Shown here: piece by piece, positions 1-5,575 of the stretch
How the letters are laid out: every line of letters begins with the position of its first letter
Position numbering within the stretch: position 1 is the first letter of the stretch
Assembly (NCBI GenBank): GCA_052326585.1
Contig: JBKQLU010000080.1
Span: 1 to 7,398 of the forward strand
Origin: JAPLJC01 sp052326585
GTDB taxonomy: Bacteria; Desulfobacterota; Desulfobaccia; Desulfobaccales; 0-14-0-80-60-11
Direction of reading: 5' to 3'
Length of the DNA stretch: 7,398 nt
Notes under the pieces: generated by a model
Databases searched by the model: none
Told to the model about the DNA's origin: nothing
What the model saw: only the letters and a program-made list of their open reading frames with translations
Position numbers and translations under genes: made by a program

Positions 1-26
1 AACAGATGGTAAATAAAAAATAAATT

Positions 27-66
27 ACCACCCCCACCCGGTGTCGCCCCCTCAAGGAGGAGGGAA
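27..66 (+). repeat. Decayed copy of a C-rich dispersed palindromic repeat
   Basis: The segment begins with ACCACCCCCACCC (27-39). This is the exact reverse complement of 7361-7373 near the other end of the window. It continues into a C-rich/G-rich inverted repeat (CCCTC 49-53 pairing with GAGGG 60-64) and ends GGAGGAGGGAA. The last 20 bases align to the right-hand copy with about 17 matches. This is the form of a REP-like intergenic element: a conserved C-rich flank plus a G/C palindrome. No protein reading is plausible here. The element lies downstream of gatC, where such repeats often sit. Whether it is a genome-wide family cannot be told from two copies. Confidence 0.5.
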
Positions 67-108
67 AGAGGCAAAGCATTTACGCAATGTTTCCGTAGAG
101 CACAGGGC

Positions 109-190
109 TGGGGGCGCGGTGCGCACCCTGCGACTCCAAACTCAAAACTTGAAACTGGGCGACCCAGCGGGGCGCCCCCACAACTCGAAA
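109..190. repeat. Multi-stem inverted-repeat structure with heptamer tract
   Basis: An outer 9-bp perfect stem (TGGGGGCGC 109-117 with GCGCCCCCA 172-180) encloses two further dyads. These are the perfect palindrome GGTGCGCACC (118-127) and CTGGG-CGA-CCCAG (155-167). Between them runs a degenerate 7-base repeat: CTCCAAA (134-140), CTCAAAA (141-147) and CTTGAAA (148-154), with a further CTCGAAA at 184-190. As RNA this could fold as a three-way junction. It starts only about 10 bases past the gatC stop. Read on the minus strand, the 155-167 hairpin is followed by TTTCAAGTTTT, so it might act as a weak gatC terminator. It could equally be an intergenic repeat with no transcript role. Confidence 0.45.
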
Positions 191-197
191 CCCCCAG

Positions 198-482
198 TTA
201 AATAATCCGGGGCACCAGGAAATAGTTATCTTCCCGGGCCGGTCCGTTTTCCAGGACCGCGTCCAGCGGCAGGCTGTCCTGGACCTGATCCTCCCGGAAG
301 ACGTTCCATAAGGGAATGACGTGGGCCAGGGGCGCCACCCCGCTGGTGTCCAATTCTTGCAACTTCTCCACGTATTTCAGGATCTCGTTGAGTTGCCCGG
401 TAAATAGCTCGATCTCTTCGGGGCTGAGATTGAGGCGAGCCAGTTCGGCCACGTGCAGCACTTCTTCCCGGGTCAGGGCCAT
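198..482 (-). CDS. gatC: Asp-tRNA(Asn)/Glu-tRNA(Gln) amidotransferase subunit GatC
   Basis: GatC is the small subunit of cytoplasmic GatCAB, which converts misacylated Glu-tRNA(Gln) and Asp-tRNA(Asn) to the glutaminyl and asparaginyl forms. GatC wraps around and stabilises the GatA-GatB pair and has no catalytic site. The 94-residue product has the usual family length and landmarks: an N-terminal helix with ELARLNLSPEE (residues 13-23), the GVAPLAH segment (48-54), RED near 63-65, and the C-terminal ENGPAREDNYFLVPRII (78-94), where the family usually has ENAP. I chose the ATG at 482 because AGGGGAGG (490-497, minus strand) sits 7 bases upstream. A TTG at 503 would add seven residues but swallow that binding site. 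The gene is divergent from the transketolase genes. No gatA follows within the 197 bases available downstream, although gatC and gatA are often adjacent. Identification is firm. Confidence 0.96.
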   Translation of the reverse strand: MALTREEVLHVAELARLNLSPEEIELFTGQLNEILKYVEKLQELDTSGVAPLAHVIPLWNVFREDQVQDSLPLDAVLENGPAREDNYFLVPRII

Positions 483-489
483 GGGCCAA

Positions 490-497
490 CCTCCCCT
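490..497 (-). promoter_or_regulatory. Ribosome binding site of gatC
   Basis: AGGGGAGG on the minus strand closely resembles the Shine-Dalgarno consensus and lies 7 bases before the ATG at 482. It fixes the gatC start at 482 rather than at the in-frame TTG at 503, because it would otherwise fall inside the coding sequence. Confidence 0.8.
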
Positions 498-502
498 CAC
501 CA

Positions 503-535
503 AAATCGAAAATTCCCCCGGCCCTCAGGGCCGGG
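503..535 (-). terminator. Terminator-like hairpin in the gatC leader (possible attenuator)
   Basis: The sequence holds a perfect 8-bp stem, CCCGGCCC (517-524) and GGGCCGGG (528-535), around a 3-base loop. Read in the gatC direction it is followed by AATTTTCGATTTT, a U-rich tract of the kind seen after intrinsic terminators. It lies between the candidate gatC -10 element (558-563) and the gatC binding site, so any terminator activity would act as attenuation of gatC. Alternatively it is a terminator for upstream minus-strand transcription, although no such gene is present before the divergent transketolase gene. Function is inferred from shape only. Confidence 0.4.
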
Positions 536-549
536 AAGGTGGTCATCTT

Positions 550-570
550 CAGGTTTTATTATATAACCTG
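550..570 (-). promoter_or_regulatory. Candidate gatC -10 element inside an inverted repeat
   Basis: On the minus strand a perfect TATAAT (563 to 558) lies about 75 bases before the gatC start. It is centred in the inverted repeat CAGGTT (550-555) and AACCTG (565-570), separated by 9 A/T bases. No good -35 hexamer is present at 16-18 bases; the best is TCATCC. The promoter call therefore rests on the -10 element alone. The flanking dyad has the geometry of a repressor operator, but no regulator can be named. Confidence 0.35.
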
Positions 571-780
571 GGCCGGGCTGGGATGAGAAGATAAATTGCC
601 GCGGCACTCGATCACTAATTGAGTGAGCCGGCGCGGCCGCGGCCCGGCGGCGCCTCTTGGGGCCAGCCAAATTTTACGCCTCCAGGCGAAATAATTTTGC
701 CAAAACACCGCGCTTATGGTTTATCTAGAAACATGATGGCCGCGATATTAAGATCCCCGTCCCTCGTATAAGCCGAGGCA
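571..780. other. Structured divergent intergenic region between gatC and transketolase
   Basis: This non-coding stretch holds several dyads. CACTCGAT (605-612) pairs with ATTGAGTG (618-625), with one G-U pair. An uninterrupted run of 28 G/C bases (627-654) folds through GGCGC (630-634) and GCGCC (650-654). CGCCT-CC-AGGCG (677-688) is flanked by complementary A/T arms (669-673 and 693-697), forming an imperfect 29-bp dyad. The last hairpin is CCTCG (762-766) with CGAGG (774-778), just before the transketolase ATG. The only -10-like sequence close to that gene is TATAAG (767-772), without a clear -35. An upstream TTGCCA (697-702) is not properly spaced from any good -10. No ORF here looks real. 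Confidence 0.4.
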
Positions 781-1629
781 ATGGAAACCGCAGAAACCCC
801 CATGCCGCCGGCCGCCCCCGACCCCAAACAACTGCAGGAAATCGCCCGGCAGGTGCGCCTGGACATCATCGAGATGCTCTATCGCGCCGGTTCCGGGCAC
901 CTGGGGGGGTCCCTGTCGGCCGCCGATATCCTGGTGGCCCTCTTTTTTGCCGGGATGCGCGCCAGACCCAACGACCTATACTGGCCCCAGCGCGACCGCT
1001 TCATCCTCTCCAAGGGACACGGCGCGCCGGCCCTTTACGCGGTTCTGGCCCGCCTGGGCTATTTCCCCCGGGAGGAGCTGGCCAGCCTGCGCCAGTTCGG
1101 CAGCATCCTCCAGGGGCACCCTGACTCCGCCTGCACCCCGGGGGTGGAAATTCCCACCGGGTCCCTGGGGCAGGGGCTGTCCATCGCCAACGGCCTGGCC
1201 CTGGCCACCCGGCTGAACCTTCTTCCGAGCCGCATCCATGTCCTGCTGGGAGACGGCGAGCTCCAGGAGGGGCAGGTCTGGGAAGCCGCCATGAGCGCCG
1301 CCCACTACCGGCTGGATAACCTCACGGCCATCGTGGACCGCAACCGCCTGCAGATCGACGGCCACACCGCCGACGTCATGGGCCTGGAACCCCTGGCCCG
1401 GAAATGGCAGGCCTTCGGCTGGCACACCCTTGAGACCGACGGCCACGACTTCCCCGGGCTGCTGGCGGCCCTGAAGGCCTGCCGGGCCCGCCGCGGCCGG
1501 CCCCACGTCATCATCGCCCACACCGTCAAGGGCAAAGGGGTATCCCTTTTCGAAAACGAGGCCAAATACCACGGGGCGGTCCCCAACGAAGAGGAATATC
1601 GCCAGGCCCTGAAGGAGTTGGGGGCCTAA
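781..1629 (+). CDS. tkt: Transketolase, N-terminal subunit (split enzyme)
   Basis: This is the thiamine-diphosphate/metal-binding half of a two-subunit transketolase, which moves C2 ketol units between sugar phosphates in the cytoplasmic non-oxidative pentose phosphate pathway. The 282 residues cover only the first domain of the roughly 660-residue single-chain enzyme. Landmarks in order are SGHLGG with H40, SKGHGAP with H80, QGHPD with H113, the ThDP/Mg motif GDGELQEG (157-164) ending at N188 in VDRN, and KYHG with H264. These match the conserved active-site histidines of E. coli TktA (H26, H66, H100, H261). The partner half follows after 103 bases. I chose the ATG at 781, but the only nearby binding-site-like sequence is GAGG (775-778), just 2 bases away. 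The ATG at 802 has none either. A specialised C2-transferring relative is possible, because sequence motifs alone do not fix the substrate. Confidence 0.94.
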   Translation: METAETPMPPAAPDPKQLQEIARQVRLDIIEMLYRAGSGHLGGSLSAADILVALFFAGMRARPNDLYWPQRDRFILSKGHGAPALYAVLARLGYFPREELASLRQFGSILQGHPDSACTPGVEIPTGSLGQGLSIANGLALATRLNLLPSRIHVLLGDGELQEGQVWEAAMSAAHYRLDNLTAIVDRNRLQIDGHTADVMGLEPLARKWQAFGWHTLETDGHDFPGLLAALKACRARRGRPHVIIAHTVKGKGVSLFENEAKYHGAVPNEEEYRQALKELGA

Positions 1630-1723
1630 TTATTAATGGGCGCCTTGGGCCGCTACTCCGTAGGGTGGGGTTGCGCCGGCCTGGGCAATAACCGCCGGGG
1701 CGCCAGGACCGCTGGATAAAATC

Positions 1724-1729
1724 GGGAGA
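1724..1729 (+). promoter_or_regulatory. Ribosome binding site deciding a GTG start
   Basis: GGGAGA lies 3-4 bases before the GTG at 1733 and supports that codon as the start of the second transketolase subunit. No ATG is available near the N-terminus of the conserved domain. The spacing is on the short side. Confidence 0.5.
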
Positions 1730-1732
1730 ATC

Positions 1733-2671
1733 GTGTCTGACCAAGAGAGCACCCGCGTCGAATACGGCAAGACCCTGGCGCAGTTGGGGAAGGACTACCC
1801 GGATATCGTGGTCCTGGATGCGGACCTGTCCGGCTCCACGCAGACCCGGCACTTTGCCAAGGCCTTCCCGGAGCGCTTCTTCAACATGGGCATCGCCGAA
1901 CAGGACCTGATGGGCACTGCCGCCGGCCTGGCCCTGGGGGGAAAAATCCCCTTTGCCAGCACCTTCGCCATGTTCGCTACCGGCCGGGCCTGGGAGCAGA
2001 TCCGCCAGACCATCGCCTACGGCAACCTCAATGTCAAGATCGTCGCCTCCCACGGCGGCGTCACCGTGGGAGAAGACGGCGGCTCCCACCAGGCGGTGGA
2101 AGACCTGGCCCTGATGCGCATCCTCCCCAACATGGTGGTGCTGGCGCCGGCGGACGGCCCCGAAACCCGCGCCATGACCAGGTGGGCCGCGGCCTATCAA
2201 GGGCCAGTCTATATGCGCACCGGGCGGATGCCGCTGCCGGTGATCCATGACGGCTCCTACCGTTTCGAGCTAGGCCGCGGCGCCGTATTGCGTCAGGGGG
2301 ATGACCTGACCCTGGTGGGCCTGGGGATCATGGTGCACGCCTGTCTCAAGGCCGCGCAACTGCTGGCCGAAGAGGGCATCGCCGCCCGGGTCGTCAACCT
2401 CTCCTGCCTGAAACCCCTGGATTGGGAACTGCTGGTGGCCTGTGCCCGGGAGACCGGGGCCGTGGTCACCGCCGAGGAGCACATGGTCACCGGCGCGCTG
2501 GGCAGCGCCGTGAGCGAAGTCCTGGCCGAACACTTCCCAGTCCCGCTGCTGCGCATCGGCCTGCAGGACACCTTCGGGACCTCGGGAAGCCCCGAGCGCC
2601 TCCTAAAGCATTACGGGCTTACCGCCGCCGCGGTCGCCGCCGCGGCGCGCCAGGTGCTGGCCCGGAAATGA
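1733..2671 (+). CDS. tkt: Transketolase, C-terminal subunit (split enzyme)
   Basis: This is the pyrimidine-binding and C-terminal half that completes the active site with the subunit encoded just upstream. Its 312 residues plus the partner's 282 approach the length of single-chain transketolase. Visible landmarks are NMGIAEQ (51-57), whose E56 is the catalytic glutamate that activates ThDP (E411 in E. coli TktA), TFAMFATGRAWEQIR (77-91), and HGGVTVGEDGGSHQAVED (107-124). D115 and H119 in that last stretch correspond to E. coli D469 and H473. R162 in MRTGR and the C-terminal domain EEHMVTGALGSAV (248-260) follow. All key residues are present, so the pair should be active. It starts at GTG 1733 behind GGGAGA. 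The 103-base spacer after the first subunit is longer than usual for a stoichiometric pair but holds no convincing gene, so I infer one operon. Confidence 0.94.
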   Translation: MSDQESTRVEYGKTLAQLGKDYPDIVVLDADLSGSTQTRHFAKAFPERFFNMGIAEQDLMGTAAGLALGGKIPFASTFAMFATGRAWEQIRQTIAYGNLNVKIVASHGGVTVGEDGGSHQAVEDLALMRILPNMVVLAPADGPETRAMTRWAAAYQGPVYMRTGRMPLPVIHDGSYRFELGRGAVLRQGDDLTLVGLGIMVHACLKAAQLLAEEGIAARVVNLSCLKPLDWELLVACARETGAVVTAEEHMVTGALGSAVSEVLAEHFPVPLLRIGLQDTFGTSGSPERLLKHYGLTAAAVAAAARQVLARK

Positions 2672-2710
2672 GCCGGTCCCTTTTGAATAAATGGCGCGGC
2701 CCCGCCCCGG

Positions 2711-2739
2711 TTGCATGTGCAAATATTTTAACGTATATT
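2711..2739 (+). promoter_or_regulatory. Sigma-70-type promoter for the S41 gene pair
   Basis: TTGCAT (2711-2716), a 17-base spacer and TATATT (2734-2739) give 4 of 6 and 5 of 6 consensus matches at ideal spacing, in the most A/T-rich stretch of a G/C-rich neighbourhood. Transcription would start near 2746 and leave a leader of about 74 bases before the GTG at 2820. The -35 hexamer is part of the palindrome TTGCA-TG-TGCAA (2711-2722), a possible operator. This separates the S41 genes from the transketolase unit. Confidence 0.6.
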
Positions 2740-2819
2740 CTTCTTGATATGAGCCAAAATGACCTGGCTCCAAGTCGGGCTTGCACCCGTCACCTTGATC
2801 CGGGAGATAATTTAGCCAA

Positions 2820-4079
2820 GTGAAAAATCCGGGATTGCCTGAAAAGCTGGACGCGGGGCGCCGCCTGCGGCGGCGTGCCTCACTTATGCTGGTGCTGCTG
2901 ATGAGCCTGGCCTTCTGGCCGGGACTAGAGGCGGACTCTGCCACTTCGCCCTACGATTCGTTGCGCCTCTACAGCGAAGCCCTCTTTGAGATCACCCAAA
3001 AATACGTCGATGTCGAACCCGATAAGCAGATAATCTACGGTTCCATCCGGGGCATGATGAACTCACTGGACCCCGACTCCGCCTTCCTCACCCCCGAAGA
3101 ATATAAAAACTACAGCCTCGGCCGGAAGCAGCCGCCCGCGGAAGCCGGGGTTGACGTCATATTTAAAGACAACCTCCTGACCTTGACCGCGGTCATAGAT
3201 GGCGGCCCCGGGGCGGCGGCCGGACTGCAACCCGGTGATCACATCCTCAAGATTGACGGCCAGACCTTACGCAACCTCACCACCCAGGAGGCCGCCGCAC
3301 GGTTGCAGGGAGCCCCCGGCACCAGCCTAAAATTGGAGGTGCTGCGCAGCGGCGCCATCAAGCCCCTGAAAATCACCGTGGTCCTGCAGCCCCTGGGGGA
3401 TAACACCGTAACCTCCCAGATCATTGATGGTTCCTACGGCTATGTGCGGGTGCGCTATTTTAACGACGCCACCCCGAAAGAATTGGCCCTGGCATTAACC
3501 TCTTTGCAAAAACAGGGGCAGCCGCTGCGCGGCCTGGTCCTGGACCTGCGCAATAACGCCCGGGGGTCTCTGGAGGAGGCGGTGCGCAGCGCGGCGCTGC
3601 TCCTGGGCGATAAGAAAGTGGTCGCCGTCAAGGGCCGGACGCCGGACAGCCAGGAGACCTTCGAGGGCAAGGACCGGGAACAAGTCTGGAAGGCCCCGGT
3701 ACCCCTGCCCACCGTAGTCTTAGTGGATCAAGGCACCGCCCGGGCCGCGGAAATCGTCGCGGCCGCCCTGCGCGACGAATACCAGGCCACCTTGCTGGGA
3801 ACCAAGACCCTGGGACTCTGCGGCCTCACCAAGGTCATACCCCTCCAGGACGGCTCCGCCCTGGTGATGACCATGGCCGAATGCTACACCCCCGGGGGCC
3901 GGAAGATCCAGGGGGTGGGCCTGGAGCCGGCTATCCCGGCCCAGGCTGCCAAGCCTAAAGAAAATCAACCGGCCGAGGCCGCCCTGCGGAAGCTTCCCCC
4001 CGGACAGGATCCTTGGGTACAGCAGGCGGTGACTGTCTTGAAAGGCGGCAATCGGCCCCAACCCACCCCCAAGGCCTAA
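2820..4079 (+). CDS. Exported S41-family pseudoprotease (CtpA paralogue lacking its catalytic triad)
   Basis: This intact 419-residue protein has the full CtpA layout. It has an Arg-rich N-terminus and hydrophobic signal peptide (about 14-38, likely cleavage after LEA), an N-terminal helical segment (45-100), a PDZ domain (about 107-190, with GLQPGDHILKIDG at 135-147), an S41 core (200-372), and a C-terminal helix DPWVQQAVTVL like that of its neighbour. By alignment to the downstream CtpA, the catalytic Ser is R308 (GTARAAE in place of GSASASE). The catalytic Lys is L333 and the Gln is T337 (LGLCGLT in place of FGKGSVQ). The strand motif RNDPGG is RNNARG. It should therefore not cleave peptides and may act as a partner, chaperone or substrate-binding protein for CtpA. 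GTG 2820 is the first possible start after an in-frame stop. Its GGGAG (2802-2806) is 13 bases away, so an internal start such as ATG 2886 is not excluded. The role is inferred. Confidence 0.88.
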   Translation: MKNPGLPEKLDAGRRLRRRASLMLVLLMSLAFWPGLEADSATSPYDSLRLYSEALFEITQKYVDVEPDKQIIYGSIRGMMNSLDPDSAFLTPEEYKNYSLGRKQPPAEAGVDVIFKDNLLTLTAVIDGGPGAAAGLQPGDHILKIDGQTLRNLTTQEAAARLQGAPGTSLKLEVLRSGAIKPLKITVVLQPLGDNTVTSQIIDGSYGYVRVRYFNDATPKELALALTSLQKQGQPLRGLVLDLRNNARGSLEEAVRSAALLLGDKKVVAVKGRTPDSQETFEGKDREQVWKAPVPLPTVVLVDQGTARAAEIVAAALRDEYQATLLGTKTLGLCGLTKVIPLQDGSALVMTMAECYTPGGRKIQGVGLEPAIPAQAAKPKENQPAEAALRKLPPGQDPWVQQAVTVLKGGNRPQPTPKA

Positions 4080-4139
4080 GGATAATGGTCAAAGTCATCC
4101 GGAGCAGACCCTTGCCCCTCGATAAATCGCTTCACGGGA

Positions 4140-5480
4140 ATGAATATCATGTCACGTAGATCATGGATTATGGTTATTGCGGCCTTGCTGCTGGCGCTGG
4201 TCCTTGCGGTGGCCCTGGCCCTGCACGCCACTGAACCTAGCGACCCCGCGGCTCAAAACCCCGCCTGGGGAGACACGTCCACCCCGGGGCATCCAGCCAG
4301 TTTGGAGATATTTGCCCAGGCTCTGGCCCTGGTGGAAGATCAGTATGCCGAGCCCAAGACCAGCAAAGACCTGGTCTACGGCGCCATCCAGGGCGCCGTC
4401 GGCACCCTGGACGCCCATTCCTCCTTCATGACTCCGGAGGACTTGAGAGAACTGCAGATCGAGACCAAAGGGAAATTCAGCGGCATCGGCATCGAAATCG
4501 CCATGAAGGATCTGGGTCTGATTGTGGTCTCACCCATCGAAGGGACCCCCGCTTACCAGATGGGAATTCAACCGGGAGACCAGATCGTCAAGATTAACGG
4601 CCAGCTTACCAAGAATATGAGCCTGACGGATGCGGTGAAGTTGATCCGCGGTCCCCAGGGCAGCAAGGTGACCCTCACCATTAATCGGGAGGGCTTCGCA
4701 CATCCGAAGGATTATGTGATCACCCGGGAAATCATCCCCATCCACAGCGTCAAGGCCCGCATCCTGGACGGCGGCATCGGCTATATCCGGCTGACCAACT
4801 TCCAGGACCAGACCGACTCGGACCTCCATGCCTATTTAGATAAGATGAAACAACGGCTGGTGCCCTTCAACGGGCTGATCCTGGATTTGCGCAATGATCC
4901 GGGGGGCTTGCTGGATCAGGCGGTACGGGTCTCCGATGAGTTTCTCAAATCCGGCCTCCTCATCGTTTACACCGAAGGACGCAACCGCCAGCAGACCGGC
5001 CGTTTCTTTGCCACCTCCGGCTCGGATAAATATACCAAGATTCCCATGGTGGTGTTGATTAACGAGGGCAGCGCCTCCGCCTCAGAGATCGTGGCCGGGG
5101 CCCTGAAGGACCAGAAGCGGGCCTTGATCGTGGGCACCAAGAGCTTTGGCAAAGGCTCGGTGCAGACCATCATCCCACTGGAAGACGATTCGGCCTTGCG
5201 GCTTACCACATCCCTCTATTACACCCCCAGCGGCATCACCATCAATGACAAGGGGATCATACCGGATGTGGTGGTGGATGAAAAACCCCTGCCCCCGGAC
5301 GAGTCCCTGCAAGGTCTGCGGGACGAGGTCCTGGAGAGGCACATACTCAGGCAAGGTTTGACGGATAAACCCTGGAACCAGCCCATTGACGCGGCGGAAC
5401 TCGATAAAGACCCGCAATTGAAACGGGCCGTGGAATTGTTGCACAACTGGCCGGCCAAGTTCCTGGCCCAGCGCCCCTGA
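4140..5480 (+). CDS. ctpA: C-terminal processing peptidase CtpA (S41 family)
   Basis: This is an envelope serine protease of the CtpA/Prc family, which trims or degrades periplasmic proteins from the C-terminus. In other bacteria its substrates include murein hydrolases. Its signal sequence or anchor (R6-R7 then hydrophobic 9-29) is followed by a helical segment (55-105), a PDZ domain (about 107-190, with FSGIGIEI at 113-120 and GIQPGDQIVKING at 142-154), and the S41 core. That core has LDLRNDPGG (248-256), the nucleophile S313 in GSASASE, the base K338 in FGKGSVQ and Q342. The 25-residue Ser-Lys spacing equals that of E. coli Prc. I kept ATG 4140, but ATG 4149 (residue 4) has GGGA at better spacing (9 bases), so the true protein may be three residues shorter. 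It lies 60 bases behind the pseudoprotease and is probably co-transcribed with it. A hairpin terminator follows. Confidence 0.95.
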   Translation: MNIMSRRSWIMVIAALLLALVLAVALALHATEPSDPAAQNPAWGDTSTPGHPASLEIFAQALALVEDQYAEPKTSKDLVYGAIQGAVGTLDAHSSFMTPEDLRELQIETKGKFSGIGIEIAMKDLGLIVVSPIEGTPAYQMGIQPGDQIVKINGQLTKNMSLTDAVKLIRGPQGSKVTLTINREGFAHPKDYVITREIIPIHSVKARILDGGIGYIRLTNFQDQTDSDLHAYLDKMKQRLVPFNGLILDLRNDPGGLLDQAVRVSDEFLKSGLLIVYTEGRNRQQTGRFFATSGSDKYTKIPMVVLINEGSASASEIVAGALKDQKRALIVGTKSFGKGSVQTIIPLEDDSALRLTTSLYYTPSGITINDKGIIPDVVVDEKPLPPDESLQGLRDEVLERHILRQGLTDKPWNQPIDAAELDKDPQLKRAVELLHNWPAKFLAQRP

Positions 5481-5493
5481 GAGGACGGTCTGC

Positions 5494-5520
5494 GGTCTGT
5501 CGATTTAATCGAGAGAGACC
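5494..5520 (+). other. Small hairpin after ctpA
   Basis: GGTCT (5494-5498) pairs with AGACC (5516-5520) and, inside it, TCGAT (5500-5504) pairs with ATCGA (5508-5512) around a 3-base loop. No T-run follows, so it is not itself a terminator. It lies just before the stronger hairpin at 5533 and may protect the 3' end of the message. Confidence 0.35.
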
Positions 5521-5532
5521 CGGTCACAGGTC

Positions 5533-5570
5533 AAAGGGGAATGATTATCCGCTTAATCATTCCCCTTTTC
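5533..5570 (+). terminator. Rho-independent terminator of the S41 unit
   Basis: A perfect 15-bp stem (AAAGGGGAATGATTA at 5533-5547 and its exact complement at 5554-5568) encloses the 6-base loop TCCGCT and ends in TTTT. It lies 52 bases beyond the ctpA stop. The A-run on the 5' arm would also give a U-run in the opposite direction, so it could work both ways. The T-tract is short. The hairpin is flanked by a 6-base direct repeat CACAGG (5525-5530 and 5570-5575). Confidence 0.75.
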
Positions 5571-5575
5571 ACAGG

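Noticed and set aside
697..727. Promoter TTGCCA (697-702) with TATCTA (722-727) for the transketolase genes
   Set aside because: The spacing is 19 bases and the -10 matches only 3 of 6 consensus positions, too weak to annotate.
1636..1719. 27-codon ORF between the transketolase subunits, in frame with the first subunit after its stop
   Set aside because: It has no binding site and no recognisable sequence. A chance frame in a short G/C-rich spacer is the simpler explanation, and it is out of frame with the second subunit.
2422..2823. Plus-strand ORF overlapping the end of the second transketolase gene and the S41 promoter
   Set aside because: It is out of frame with a well-conserved gene, Arg/Gly-rich as expected of a shifted frame, and crosses the promoter region.
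2820..4079. Calling the first S41 gene a pseudogene
   Set aside because: The frame is uninterrupted over 419 codons with signal peptide, PDZ domain and C-terminal helix retained. Loss of catalytic residues alone does not make it a broken gene.
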